Source: Actinomycetospora endophytica
GTDB taxonomy: Bacteria; Actinomycetota; Actinomycetes; Mycobacteriales; Pseudonocardiaceae
DNA: 64,000 nt
NCBI RefSeq assembly: GCF_021026375.1
Contig: NZ_JAJNDB010000008.1
Span: forward strand, 246,739 to 310,738
Reading direction: 5' to 3'
Shown here piece by piece: positions 50,668 through 59,832 of the stretch (the first letter of the stretch is position 1; every line of letters begins with the position of its first letter). The notes under the pieces were generated by a model. That model saw only the letters and a program-made list of their open reading frames with translations. It was not told the origin of the DNA and searched no databases. The translations under genes were made by a program, and so were the position numbers.

Positions 50668-52460
50668 CGGTCCTCCGGTGAGGTCGGGGATGGCGGCGCG
50701 GGCCGGTCGTGGGCGGCCGACCACGCCTGCCAGAGGTGGGCGTAGCGCCCGCCCGCGGCGAGCAGGTCGGCGTGCGTGCCGTGCTCCACGACGCGGCCCG
50801 CGTCGAGGACGACGACCCGGTCGGCCGTCGCGGCCTGGGTGAGGCGGTGGGCGACGACGAGGGCGGTGCGCCCGTGCAGCGCGGCGTCGGCGGAGGCCTC
50901 GAGGACGCGCGCGCCGGTGCTGCCCGCCTCCGCCGTGGCCTCGTCGAGCAGGGCCACCGGCGGGTCGCCGAGCACCAGCCGGGCGAGCGCGAGCTGCTCG
51001 GCGCGGGCGGCGTCGACCGGCCGACCGCCCTTGCCCACCCGCGTCTCCAGCCCCTCGGGCAGGCTCGCCACCCACTCGCCGGCGCCGACCCGCTCCAGCG
51101 CGGCCAGCAGCTCGTCGTCGTCGGCGTCGGGTGCGGCCAGCCGGAGATCGTCGGCCAGGGTGCCGGCGAAGACGTGCGTCTCCTGGGAGACCACGGCCGC
51201 GGTCCGGCGCAGCGTCCGCGGCCCGAGGTCGTCGACCGCCACCCCGCCGAGCCGGATCGCGCCGCGGTCGGTGCGGTGCAGCCCGGCGACGAGCCCGACC
51301 AGCGTCGTCTTGCCCGCGCCGGTGGTCCCGACGACGGCGACGCGTTTCCCGGGCTCGACGACGAGGTCCACGTCGCGCAGGACGTCGGGTCCGTCGTCGG
51401 AGTAGCGGAACGACACCTCGCGCGCCGCGATCCCGACGCTCCCCGCCTCCGGCCGCGGCCCCTCGGCGGGGGCGGGCCGCTCGGGCATCGCCGCGACGCC
51501 GACCAGCCGGGCGAACGCCGCGCCGGCGGTCTGGGCGTCGTCGAAGAGCCCGAGGAGCTGGTTGAACGGGTCGAACAGGCGGTGGAAGTACAGCGCCGCG
51601 GCGGACGCGGCGCCGACCGTCGCCGAGCCGTTACCGACCAGGACGTACCCGACGGCGAGGATCGCGCAGAGCCCGACGACCTCGCCGTAGTTGAGCTTGC
51701 CGAAGAAGCGGCGCTGCACCGCGGCGAGCCGGATGGAGAGGACGCGCGCGTCGTCCGAGCGGGCCGCGATGCGGGCGACGTGCTCGTCGGAGGCGCAGTG
51801 GGCGCGGACGGTGTCGGCCCCGTCGACCGAATCCAGGATCTGCTGGGCGCGGGCCCCCTCGGCGATCCGCTCGGCGTGGGTCACCGGGACCACGGTGCGC
51901 AGGAACCAGCGCAGCGCGACTGCTTGCAGCGGCACCGCCAGCAGCCCGGCGACCGCGAAGCGCCAGTCCAGGACCAGCAGCGCGACCAGCGTCAGCGCGA
52001 CCAGCAACGCGGCCTCGACGAGGGTGGGGAAGACGCCGGAGACCGCGTCGTTGACCGACTCGACGTCCCCGGAGACGCGGGCGACGAGGTCCCCGCTGCC
52101 GGTGCGCTCCAGCTCGGGGGAGGGCACCCGCAGCGCCCGGTCCACCACCCGCTCGCGCACCGAGGCCACCGCGGTCTGGCCGAGACGGGCCATGAGCGCG
52201 GACCCGGCGCCGGTGAACAGCGCCTGGCCCAGCGAGGCGAGCAGCAGGACCCCGGCCGAGACCGCCAGCGCCGTCGTCGTCCCGCCGTGCAGCACCAGGT
52301 CGATCATGTGGCCGAGGACGCGCGGCCCGACCAGCCCCAGGACGGTCCCGACGACGAGGGTGGCGAGCGTGGCGACGACGAGGCCGCGCTGCGGCCGCAG
52401 CACGGCGCGGGCCTCGGCGCGGGTCTGCGTGGGGCTCGCGGTGGGCAGCAGGTCCGTCAT
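50664..52460 (-). CDS. ABC exporter half-transporter, consensus-ATPase subunit
   Basis: A 598-residue membrane-spanning/ATPase fusion. Six membrane helices occupy about residues 25-310 (VVATLATLVVGTVLGLVGPRVLGHM, EAALLVALTLVALLVLDW). The nucleotide-binding domain spans about 355-585. Walker A (GTTGAGKTT) and Walker B with catalytic Glu (VALLDEATAE) are canonical. The signature motif is degenerate: VDAARAEQLALAR replaces LSGGQ. Its partner shows the opposite pattern. The two form a heterodimeric exporter with one active and one dead site. Export of the siderophore or a precursor is inferred. It overlaps both neighbours by 4 bp. Confidence 0.93.
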   Translation of the reverse strand: MTDLLPTASPTQTRAEARAVLRPQRGLVVATLATLVVGTVLGLVGPRVLGHMIDLVLHGGTTTALAVSAGVLLLASLGQALFTGAGSALMARLGQTAVASVRERVVDRALRVPSPELERTGSGDLVARVSGDVESVNDAVSGVFPTLVEAALLVALTLVALLVLDWRFAVAGLLAVPLQAVALRWFLRTVVPVTHAERIAEGARAQQILDSVDGADTVRAHCASDEHVARIAARSDDARVLSIRLAAVQRRFFGKLNYGEVVGLCAILAVGYVLVGNGSATVGAASAAALYFHRLFDPFNQLLGLFDDAQTAGAAFARLVGVAAMPERPAPAEGPRPEAGSVGIAAREVSFRYSDDGPDVLRDVDLVVEPGKRVAVVGTTGAGKTTLVGLVAGLHRTDRGAIRLGGVAVDDLGPRTLRRTAAVVSQETHVFAGTLADDLRLAAPDADDDELLAALERVGAGEWVASLPEGLETRVGKGGRPVDAARAEQLALARLVLGDPPVALLDEATAEAGSTGARVLEASADAALHGRTALVVAHRLTQAATADRVVVLDAGRVVEHGTHADLLAAGGRYAHLWQAWSAAHDRPAPPSPTSPEDR

Positions 52461-54283
52461 CGCAGCACCAGCTCCCGGTAGGCGGCGTCGATGCCGGCGA
52501 GCTCGGCGTGGGTCCCTTCGGCGCGCACGCGGCCGCCGCTGATCACGACGACGCGGTCGGTGCCGGCCAGCAGCGCGGGGCTGCGGGTGACCGTCAGCGT
52601 CGTGCGGCCGGCGCGCAGGGCGGCGACCCGCTCGGCGATCAGGGCCTCGGTGACGCCGTCGACGCCGGTGGTGGGGTCGGCCAGGACGAGCACGTCGGTG
52701 TCGGCGGCGAGGGCGCGGGCGAGCGCGACCCGCTGGCGCTGCCCGCCGGAGAGCGAGCGCCCGCGCTCGGTGAGCACCGCGTCGTACCCGCCCGGGACGA
52801 CCTCGGCGACCTGGTCGGCGTCGGCGGCGCGGACGGCGCGACGGACCGCAGCCTCGTCGAGCCCCGGGACGCCGAGCCCGAGGTTCTCGGCCAGCGTGCC
52901 GGTGAAGAGCACCGCGTCGTGGTGGGCCACGAGCAGGCGCTCCCGGGCGGCGACGGGGTCGACGTCGTCGAGGTCGACCCCGCCGAGCCTGATGGTGCCC
53001 CGCTCCGGGTCGGCCTCGCGGGCCAGGCAGGTCAGCAGGGTCTCGACCGCGGCGCGGGACTCGGCGTCGGACACCACGATCCCGACGCGCTCGCCCGCGA
53101 GCACCACCAGGTCGAGACGCCCGCCGACCCCGTGCACCTCGAGGGCGAGCGGGCCCGGCGGGAGCGAGAACACCCCGCCGGCCGGAACCGCGGCCGGCGC
53201 GGCGAGGACGTCGGCGATCCGGCCGGCCGATGCCCGGGCCCGGGCGATCTGGGCGCCGACCGCGGCGATCCGGGTGAACGGGCCGAGCAGGAACTGGGTG
53301 AGGCCCAGCGCGCTGATGAACTCGCCGACGCTGATCTGCCCGGTGAGCGCGAGACGCGCCCCGAGGAAGGCGACGACGGCGAGGAAGAGCCCGGTCAGCG
53401 CGGTCACCACCGCCGTGCGCAGCGCGATGACGACGGCCGCCCGGATCGCCGCGTCCCGCGACGTCGCGCTCGCCGCTGCGTACCGGGCGGCGGCGACGGC
53501 CTCGGCGCCCAGCCCCTTGAGGACCCGCAGGCCGGCGAGGAAGTCGGTCGCGGTGCCCGCGGCGCGCGCGGCGGCCGCCTGCTCGACGGCGCTGCGCCGC
53601 ACCAGCGGCCGGGAGATCAACGTGGTCAGCAGGGACACCGGGACCAGCCCGAGGATCACGACGAGGCCGAGCAGCACCGACGCCTGGACCAGCAGAGCGG
53701 CGCCGACGACGAGGGCAGCGGCGGCGCCCGCCGCGGTCCACACCGCCGCGTTGACCATGCCGACGCGCTGGGCGTCGGACGTGGCCGTGGAGAGCAGCTC
53801 GCCGGTCTTCACCGTCCCCGGCTCGGTGCCCCGCGGGTCCAGGACGCGTGACGCGACCCGGACGCGCATCTCGTGCCCGGCGCCCTGGGTGGCCCGGCGG
53901 ACGAGCCGGCCGCCGGCGCGCATCGAGCTGGTGAGCACGAGGAAGAGCACGACCATCGCGCCGAGGGTGACCAGCAGCGACGGGAGGCTGTGCTGCGCGA
54001 TCGCCCGGTCGACCGTGATGCCGATGAGGACGGGCACGGCCGCCTCGCAGGCCTGGTGCACCATCGCGAAGACCGAGGCCGGCACGACGAAGCGGGCCTG
54101 GCCGCGGACGGCCCGGCGCAGCACCCCGCGCGCATCGGGCGCGTCGAGCGCCGGCAACGGTCGCCCGTCGATCACCAGGCCGTGCGCCGCCGGCGGTGAC
54201 CCGGGGGAGGGGTCGTCCGGCAGGACCCCCGGGCGCTCCGCGTCCGCCCCGGCTCCCCGGGTGGTCGTCCGTCCTGCGGTCAT
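52457..54283 (-). CDS. ABC exporter half-transporter, degenerate-ATPase subunit
   Basis: Partner subunit of 608 residues with an N-terminal ~50-residue Pro/Ala-rich extension, six membrane helices and a nucleotide-binding domain. Here Walker A is lost (GERVGIVVSDAESRA replaces GxxGxGKST), and the Walker B region reads LVLADPTTGVD without the usual DE pair. The signature LSGGQRQRVALARAL is canonical. It therefore supplies the signature for the active site formed with the partner's Walker motifs. ATG at 54281-54283. It is the first gene of the leftward biosynthetic operon, and an iron box lies upstream. Confidence 0.93.
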   Translation of the reverse strand: MTAGRTTTRGAGADAERPGVLPDDPSPGSPPAAHGLVIDGRPLPALDAPDARGVLRRAVRGQARFVVPASVFAMVHQACEAAVPVLIGITVDRAIAQHSLPSLLVTLGAMVVLFLVLTSSMRAGGRLVRRATQGAGHEMRVRVASRVLDPRGTEPGTVKTGELLSTATSDAQRVGMVNAAVWTAAGAAAALVVGAALLVQASVLLGLVVILGLVPVSLLTTLISRPLVRRSAVEQAAAARAAGTATDFLAGLRVLKGLGAEAVAAARYAAASATSRDAAIRAAVVIALRTAVVTALTGLFLAVVAFLGARLALTGQISVGEFISALGLTQFLLGPFTRIAAVGAQIARARASAGRIADVLAAPAAVPAGGVFSLPPGPLALEVHGVGGRLDLVVLAGERVGIVVSDAESRAAVETLLTCLAREADPERGTIRLGGVDLDDVDPVAARERLLVAHHDAVLFTGTLAENLGLGVPGLDEAAVRRAVRAADADQVAEVVPGGYDAVLTERGRSLSGGQRQRVALARALAADTDVLVLADPTTGVDGVTEALIAERVAALRAGRTTLTVTRSPALLAGTDRVVVISGGRVRAEGTHAELAGIDAAYRELVLR

Positions 54284-54356
54284 CGCGTCACGGCCCCCCT
54301 GCTCCCTCCGGCGCTCACGGTGACGGACCCACTCTGTCACGCACCGTGCTCAAGAG

Positions 54357-54376
54357 ATAGCGCAGCCTCACCTAAG
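54357..54376 (-). promoter_or_regulatory. Iron box upstream of the leftward biosynthetic operon
   Basis: On the minus strand CTTAGGTGAGGCTGCGCTA resembles the IdeR/DmdR1 box (TTAGGTTAGGCTAACCTAA), with an excellent left half. It lies about 75 bp before the first exporter start. Confidence 0.65.
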
Positions 54377-54436
54377 AGGGAAGAGTGCAGCTGCCGTGGC
54401 GAGCGCCTCACTTCGACACTTGTGTCGGCTCATGAA

Positions 54437-54455
54437 ATAAGCAAGCCTTCCCTCA
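54437..54455 (+). promoter_or_regulatory. Weaker iron box before the siderophore-binding lipoprotein
   Basis: ATAAGCAAGCCTTCCCTCA matches the 19-base iron-box consensus at about eleven positions. It ends two bases before the ATG of the lipoprotein gene, so the transcript is either leaderless or initiates within the box. Confidence 0.45.
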
Positions 54456-54457
54456 CT

Positions 54458-55534
54458 ATGCGGCCCGATTTTACGTTCGGCGCGTCCAGCGCCCGTGTCG
54501 TCGGCGAGGACGCCGACCTCCCGTCCACCCCACGCCGGCCCCGGTCGTCCGCCCGCGGCACGGTGATCGCCGTCCTGCTCGGCGTCCTCGCCCTGCTCGG
54601 GGCGGCCTGCTCCTCGGGAGGGGGCGACGCGCCCGCCGCGGGTGGGTCGGGAGGCGCCTTCCCGGCGACCGTGACCGGCAAGTTCGGCAGCACGACGGTG
54701 CCGGCCAAGCCGCTGCGCGTCGTCGCGATGTCCTGGACCGACGCCGACCTGGCGCTCGGCCTCGGCATCGTGCCGGTGGGCATGCCCCGGGTGCCGACCC
54801 AGCAGACCGGGATCGAGCCCTGGACCCAGGCCCGGCTGAACGGGGCGACCCCGACGCTGTTCGACGTCGCGAACGACGACCCGGTCGAGGCGGTCGCCGC
54901 GCTGAAGCCCGACCTGATCCTCGCGACCAAGGACTACAACCTCGACCGCAGCTACGCCCAGCTCTCGCAGTTCGCGCCGGTGGTGACCTACCAGCAGGCG
55001 CCGAACTCCGAGACCTGGCAGCAGGGCCAGCGCTCGGTCGCGACGGCGCTGGGGGTGAAGGAGCAGGGCGAAGCGCTGATCAACGAGACCCAGTCCCGCA
55101 TCCAGGCGGCCGCCGCGTCGCACCCCGGGCTGAACGGGAAGACGTTCAGCCTGATCGTCACGCCGCAGCCGTCGGGCTTCTACGTCGTCAACTCGAACGA
55201 GGACGCCTCGGCCCAGTTCCTCTCCTCGCTCGGACTGAAGATCGCCCCCGCGCTCGCGTCGCAGCCGACCTCGAGCATCCCCGGCCGTGCGCTGCTGAGC
55301 TGGGAGCGCCTCGGCCTCGTCGACGCCGACCTGGTGACGGCCACGGGCCCGCCGAGTTCGCTCGCGCTGCTGAGGTCCCAGCCGGGCTTCCCGGCGCTCC
55401 CGGCCGTGGCGGCGGGGCGCTACCTGCCGCTCACCCCGGTGCAGGCGCAGTCGATCGCGTTCCCCTCGGCGGTCAGCCTGCAGTGGTCGATCGACAACGT
55501 GATCCCGGCGCTGGCGGGCACGCTCAAGGCCTGA
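54458..55534 (+). CDS. Iron-siderophore ABC substrate-binding lipoprotein (FepB/FecB-like)
   Basis: Protein of about 358 residues. A basic N-terminus (STPRRPRSSARG) precedes a hydrophobic segment and the lipobox LLGAAC with Cys at residue 51, so it is an extracytoplasmic lipoprotein. The periplasmic-binding fold has the class-III pattern: PAKPLRVVAMSWTDADLALGLGIVPVG, PVEAVAALKPDLILATKD and AQLSQFAPVVTYQQAP. It binds ferric siderophore for the FecCD importer at 38.7-41.7 kb. The ATG at 54458 is close to the iron box and has no clear Shine-Dalgarno. It lies divergent from the exporter operon. Its 3' end overlaps the convergent MOSC gene. Confidence 0.92.
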   Translation: MRPDFTFGASSARVVGEDADLPSTPRRPRSSARGTVIAVLLGVLALLGAACSSGGGDAPAAGGSGGAFPATVTGKFGSTTVPAKPLRVVAMSWTDADLALGLGIVPVGMPRVPTQQTGIEPWTQARLNGATPTLFDVANDDPVEAVAALKPDLILATKDYNLDRSYAQLSQFAPVVTYQQAPNSETWQQGQRSVATALGVKEQGEALINETQSRIQAAAASHPGLNGKTFSLIVTPQPSGFYVVNSNEDASAQFLSSLGLKIAPALASQPTSSIPGRALLSWERLGLVDADLVTATGPPSSLALLRSQPGFPALPAVAAGRYLPLTPVQAQSIAFPSAVSLQWSIDNVIPALAGTLKA

Positions 55535-56405
55535 GGCGTGACCGGGGCGAGCGCAGCGACGGGGGATTCGACGCCGCGCTGACGGGGTGCTCGTCCCGAC
55601 GCTCGAGGACGACCACCTCGTCGCCGACCCGCACCGTCCCCGTCGTCGACGGGATCGCGTTCACCCCGAAGCTCACGCCCGGTCGGTGCCTCCCGAGCTG
55701 GCGCAGCGGCCCGCCCGGCTCCACGGTCCCGGTCTCCGGCACGACGGAGGTCATGACGCAGCGGGCGCAGGGCTTGACCAGGCGCAGCGTGACCTCGCCG
55801 ACCGCGATCACGGTCCAGTGGTCCTCCGCCCACGGTTCGTCCGTGTCGACGACCAGCGACGGCCGGAACCGGTCCATCGGCAGCACCCGGGCCCCCGCCT
55901 CGCGCTGCCAGCCGTTCAGCACCGCGAGCGAGGCGCGGTTCGTCACCAGCAGCGGGAAGCCGTCGGCGAAGCTGACCGACTCGCCGGGCTCGGCGTAGTC
56001 CGGGTCGATCGGACGCGCCGACGCCGGGTGCGCCAGGTGGACCAGGGTCACGTCCCGCCCGAGCGCGGTGGAGAGCCAGCGGTCCGCCTCGGGCGAGCCC
56101 CGGACGGCCCGCACCTCGTCGCGCCACACGCTCACCGTGGTCTCCGGGCCGGTGGGCACCAGCGGCATCGGGTCGGCGCCCGCGGCGCGCAGCTCGACGA
56201 GCCCGTCCGCGCGCCGCACGGTGCCGACGAGTGCCATCGCCGGCGTGCTGCGCTGGGTGACGAACCGGCCCTGCGGATCGACCACCATCCAGCGCCGGTC
56301 CCCCTCGTACCCCCAGGGGCGCACCTCCGCGCTGTCCACGTCGAGCCCCCGCAGGGACTTCACGGGGAAGACGCCGAGCTCACCGACCACGGCCTGTCGT
56401 CGCAC
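55524..56405 (-). CDS. MOSC-domain protein (YcbX-like)
   Basis: Protein of 293 residues. The N-terminal MOSC_N beta-barrel starts LGVFPVKSLRGLDVDSAEVRPWGYEGDRRWMVVD, and the MOSC domain follows. The conserved molybdenum-cofactor-binding Cys is expected in VKPCARCVMTSV. YcbX/mARC-type proteins reduce N-hydroxylated compounds with a molybdenum cofactor. It sits between the two halves of the siderophore locus, though convergent to its neighbour. A role in N-hydroxy-compound metabolism here is an inference. GTG at 56403-56405. Confidence 0.9.
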   Translation of the reverse strand: MRRQAVVGELGVFPVKSLRGLDVDSAEVRPWGYEGDRRWMVVDPQGRFVTQRSTPAMALVGTVRRADGLVELRAAGADPMPLVPTGPETTVSVWRDEVRAVRGSPEADRWLSTALGRDVTLVHLAHPASARPIDPDYAEPGESVSFADGFPLLVTNRASLAVLNGWQREAGARVLPMDRFRPSLVVDTDEPWAEDHWTVIAVGEVTLRLVKPCARCVMTSVVPETGTVEPGGPLRQLGRHRPGVSFGVNAIPSTTGTVRVGDEVVVLERRDEHPVSAASNPPSLRSPRSRLRP

Positions 56406-56521
56406 CGGTCCATCCTGCCTGGCGCGGCCGCCCGGTCCGGTGAGCGCACCACTCGGCCCCGGAGCGAGACGCTTTGCGGTTTCTTTACTCGAAGATGAGA
56501 TCAGCGTCGCTCATGAGTTGC

Positions 56522-56535
56522 TTAGGCTAGCCTTT
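56522..56535 (+). promoter_or_regulatory. Strong iron box before the DHB/GrbDE-like operon
   Basis: TTAGGCTAGCCTTT contains the palindromic core AGGCTAGCCT and is the best iron-box match in the window. It lies about 90 bp upstream of the aryl carrier protein start, in a 221-bp gene-free stretch. Confidence 0.78.
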
Positions 56536-56626
56536 GTAGCTAGCTTCAGAGCGCGCTCGACCTGACACACACAGTGGCGGAGTTCGTCACCACCGGGTGA
56601 TGGGCGATGACGAGGAGCTGATCGCG

Positions 56627-56923
56627 ATGACGACGTCGCCGACGTCCGGCCACGAGTCACCCCGGGCGCCGCAGGCGTCCGCGGACGTGCTCGCCCGCCT
56701 CCGCGGCGACGTCGCCCGCCTGCTCGACCGGGAAGCCGACGCCGTCGGGGACGAGGAGGACCTCACCGACCTCGGGCTGGACTCGATCCGCCTGATGAGC
56801 CTGCTCCAGGGCTGGTCGGGCCCCGGGGTCGAGCTCGACTTCGTCGACTTCGTCCAGGACCCCCGGCTCGGCCGGTGGGCCGAGCTCGTCACCGCCGCGA
56901 CGACGGGCGCCGCCACCGACTGA
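56627..56923 (+). CDS. Stand-alone aryl carrier protein
   Basis: A 98-residue phosphopantetheine-binding protein. The attachment Ser lies in DLGLDSIRLMSLL; the preceding VGDEEDLTDLGLDS and following helix are typical aryl-carrier features. In EntB/DhbB the carrier is fused to isochorismatase; here it is separate and the isochorismatase lacks it. It should carry DHB from the EntE-like ligase to the C1 domain of the NRPS. ATG at 56627 with GAGGAGC upstream. It is the first gene of the iron-box-controlled operon. Confidence 0.92.
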   Translation: MTTSPTSGHESPRAPQASADVLARLRGDVARLLDREADAVGDEEDLTDLGLDSIRLMSLLQGWSGPGVELDFVDFVQDPRLGRWAELVTAATTGAATD

Positions 56924-56962
56924 GCACGACCGTCGTCCCCGCGACAGCGAACGGAGCCTCGC

Positions 56963-58174
56963 GTGAGTCCAGCCAGCGGTCCCGGCCTCGTCGGCACGGT
57001 CCCCGACGACGACACCCTCATCTCGGACTACCGGCCCGGGACGACCCTGCTCGCCGGTCCCTGTCGCACCGTCCTCACCGAGGGAACCCGGGCGGTGCTG
57101 ACCGATCCGGCCGGCGACGGCGGGCTCCCGGCCCGGGTGCACGCCCTGCTGCGCGCGCAGGACGGGCCGCTCATCGTCGGCGCGGTGCCCTTCGAGGACT
57201 CGGAGCGGACCATGCTCCGGGTCCCCGAGCACGTGCGGTGGGCGCCGGCCCGCACGGCGGCCCCGACCGGTGCTGGACGCGGCGCCCCGATGCCGGCCCC
57301 GGCCCGGGTGCGTGCCCTGCCGAAGCCCGCGCGCTACCGCGCGATGGTCCGCGACGCGCTGGCCGCGATCGACGGCGGCGCGATCGACAAGGTGGTGCTC
57401 GCCCGTTCGCTCGCGGTGGAGTACGACGACGACATCGACCCGGTCCGGGTGCTGGACGCGCTGCACCGCGGCGACCCGACGGGCTACCTGTTCGCCGTCG
57501 ACCTCGAGCCCGACGCCGACACGGCCGGCCTCGCTCCCCGCACCCTCGCCGGGGCCAGCCCCGAACTGCTGGTCTCCCGCGACGGCGACCGCGTGACCGC
57601 GAACCCGCTGGCCGGCACCGCGCCGCGCCACCCCGACCCGGACACCGACGCCCAGGTCGCGCGCACCCTGCTCGTCTCCCCGAAGGACCGCCACGAGCAC
57701 GCCCTGGTGGTCGACGCCGTCGCCCGGGCACTCGAGCCGTTCTGCTCGCACCTCGACGTCCCCGCCGAGCCCGAGCTGACGTCCACCTCGCGGCTCTGGC
57801 ACCTCTCGACGCACGTCACCGGCACCCTGGCCGACCCCGACGATCCCGAGTCGTCCGCCCTGGGGCTCGGGCTCGCCCTGCACCCCACGCCCGCGGTCTG
57901 CGGGGCCCCGCGCGCCGCGGCCCACGACCTGATCTCCCGCATCGAGCCGACCGCCCGCGGGTTCTACGCCGGGCTCCTGGGCTGGGGTGACCTCGACGGG
58001 AACGGCGAGTGGGTCGTCGCGCTGCGCTGCGGCGAGCTCGCCGGGAAGCGCGCCCGCGTGCACGCGGGCGCCGGCATCGTCGCGGGATCCTCACCCGACG
58101 CCGAGCTCGCCGAGACCCGCGCCAAGCTCGGGACCATCCTGGCCGCGCTCGGGGTGGACGGGGTCGACCGATGA
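56963..58174 (+). CDS. entC: Isochorismate synthase
   Basis: Chorismate-utilising enzyme of 403 residues that makes isochorismate. Typical motifs are [14 protein letters not shown], the [27 protein letters not shown] strand region, [48 protein letters not shown] and [21 protein letters not shown]. Lys and Glu general acid/base residues expected in these segments are present. GTG at 56963. It overlaps the EntE-like gene by 4 bp. First committed step of DHB synthesis. Confidence 0.93.
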   Translation: MSPASGPGLVGTVPDDDTLISDYRPGTTLLAGPCRTVLTEGTRAVLTDPAGDGGLPARVHALLRAQDGPLIVGAVPFEDSERTMLRVPEHVRWAPARTAAPTGAGRGAPMPAPARVRALPKPARYRAMVRDALAAIDGGAIDKVVLARSLAVEYDDDIDPVRVLDALHRGDPTGYLFAVDLEPDADTAGLAPRTLAGASPELLVSRDGDRVTANPLAGTAPRHPDPDTDAQVARTLLVSPKDRHEHALVVDAVARALEPFCSHLDVPAEPELTSTSRLWHLSTHVTGTLADPDDPESSALGLGLALHPTPAVCGAPRAAAHDLISRIEPTARGFYAGLLGWGDLDGNGEWVVALRCGELAGKRARVHAGAGIVAGSSPDAELAETRAKLGTILAALGVDGVDR

Positions 58175-59832
58175 GCCCGCTGCCCGGGTTCACGCCGTTC
58201 CCGCCGGAGCGCGCCCGCCGCTACCGGGAGCTCGGGTACTGGCGGAGCGAGTCGCACGGCGCACTGCTCCGCGCGTCCGCCACGACCTGGCCGGACCGGC
58301 TCGCCGTCATCGGGGGTGCGGACCGCTGGACCTACGCCGAGCTCGACGCGCGGGTCGACGCGACGGCCACCGGGCTCGTCGACAACGGCGTGCGTGCCCG
58401 CGACCGGGTCGTCGTGGCCCTCCCCAACACCGCCGAGTTCGTCGAAGTGGTGTTCGCGCTCTTCCGGTCCGGCGCGCTGCCGGTGTTCGCGCTGCCCGCG
58501 CACCGCGAGACCGAGCTGACCCATTTCGCCGCGCTCGGCGAGGCGGTCGCGGTCGTCGTCGACGGGACCGATCCGGCCGCCGTCGACCGCGCGGTGGCGG
58601 TGGCCGACCGGGTGCCGTCGGTGCGGCGGATCGTGCTCACCGGAGCGACCGTCGGATCGTCGGATCCGAGGGTCACGGGGCTGGCCGACCTCCGTGCCGC
58701 GCCGCCCCGCCGACTGCCGGAGCCCGACGCCGACGAGGTCGCCTTCCTGCAGCTCTCCGGCGGGAGCACCGGCATCCCGAAGCTCATCCCGCGCACCCAC
58801 GACGACTACCTCTACAGCGTCCGCGAGAGCGCCCGGATCTGCGGGCTGGGGCCGGACACCGTCCAGCTCGTCGTCCTGCCCGTCGCGCACAACTTCCCGA
58901 TGTCCTCGCCGGGCATCCTCGGCGCGCTCCACGCCGGCGGCACCGTGGTGCTGGCGCCCGACCCCAGCCCGACGACCTGCTTCCCGCTGATCGAGGCCGA
59001 GCGCGTCACCGACGTCGCGCTCGTCCCGCCGCTGGCGCTCGTCTGGACCGCCGCCGCGGCCTCGGGCACGCGCGACCTCTCGAGCCTGCGGCTGGTGCAG
59101 GTCGGCGGCGCGAAGTGCACCCCCGAGCTCGCCGCGCGCATCCCGCAGACGCTCGGCGCCCCGCTCCAGCAGGTCTTCGGCATGGCCGAGGGGCTGGTCA
59201 ACTACACCCGCCTCGACGATCCCGACGACGTCGTCCGCCTCACCCAGGGACGGCCGATCTCGCCCGACGACGAGGTCCGGGTGGTCGACGACGAGGACCG
59301 CGACGTCCCCGACGGCGCCGAGGGCCACCTGCTCACCCGCGGCCCCTACACGATCTGCGGCTACTACCGCGCCGACGAGCACAACGCGCGGGTGTTCACC
59401 CCCGACGGCTTCTACCGGACCGGGGACCGCGTCCGCCGCCTCGCCGACGGCAACCTCGTGGTGGAGGGCCGGGCGAAGGACCAGATCAACCGCGGCGGGG
59501 ACAAGATCGCCGCGGAGGAGATCGAGGACCACCTCATCGCCCACCCGCGCGTGCACGACGCCGCGGTCGTCGCGGTCCACGACGCGTTCCTCGGCGAGCG
59601 CAGCTGCGCGGTCGTCGTGCTGCGCGGCACGGAGGACCCGGCTCCCAGCGCCGCCGACCTGCGCGCGTTCGTGCGCGGCCGCGGCGTCGCCGACTTCAAG
59701 GTCCCCGACCGCGTCGAGTTCGTCGACGCGCTGCCCGCCACCGGGGTCGGCAAGACCCATCGCTCCGACCTGCGCGCGGCCGTCGCCGGCTGGTTCCGCG
59801 CCCCCGCCGTCGACCACGCCGAGGTGATCTGA
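58171..59832 (+). CDS. entE: 2,3-dihydroxybenzoate-AMP ligase
   Basis: Adenylating enzyme of 553 residues that loads DHB onto the aryl carrier protein. The ATP motif is [21 protein letters not shown]. The acyl-pocket motif [11 protein letters not shown] contains Asn (as in DhbE, where Asn favours 2,3-DHB over salicylate). [47 protein letters not shown] and the catalytic Lys in [12 protein letters not shown] are intact. ATG at 58171; its stop overlaps the isochorismatase start (TGATG). Confidence 0.94.
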   Translation: MSPLPGFTPFPPERARRYRELGYWRSESHGALLRASATTWPDRLAVIGGADRWTYAELDARVDATATGLVDNGVRARDRVVVALPNTAEFVEVVFALFRSGALPVFALPAHRETELTHFAALGEAVAVVVDGTDPAAVDRAVAVADRVPSVRRIVLTGATVGSSDPRVTGLADLRAAPPRRLPEPDADEVAFLQLSGGSTGIPKLIPRTHDDYLYSVRESARICGLGPDTVQLVVLPVAHNFPMSSPGILGALHAGGTVVLAPDPSPTTCFPLIEAERVTDVALVPPLALVWTAAAASGTRDLSSLRLVQVGGAKCTPELAARIPQTLGAPLQQVFGMAEGLVNYTRLDDPDDVVRLTQGRPISPDDEVRVVDDEDRDVPDGAEGHLLTRGPYTICGYYRADEHNARVFTPDGFYRTGDRVRRLADGNLVVEGRAKDQINRGGDKIAAEEIEDHLIAHPRVHDAAVVAVHDAFLGERSCAVVVLRGTEDPAPSAADLRAFVRGRGVADFKVPDRVEFVDALPATGVGKTHRSDLRAAVAGWFRAPAVDHAEVI

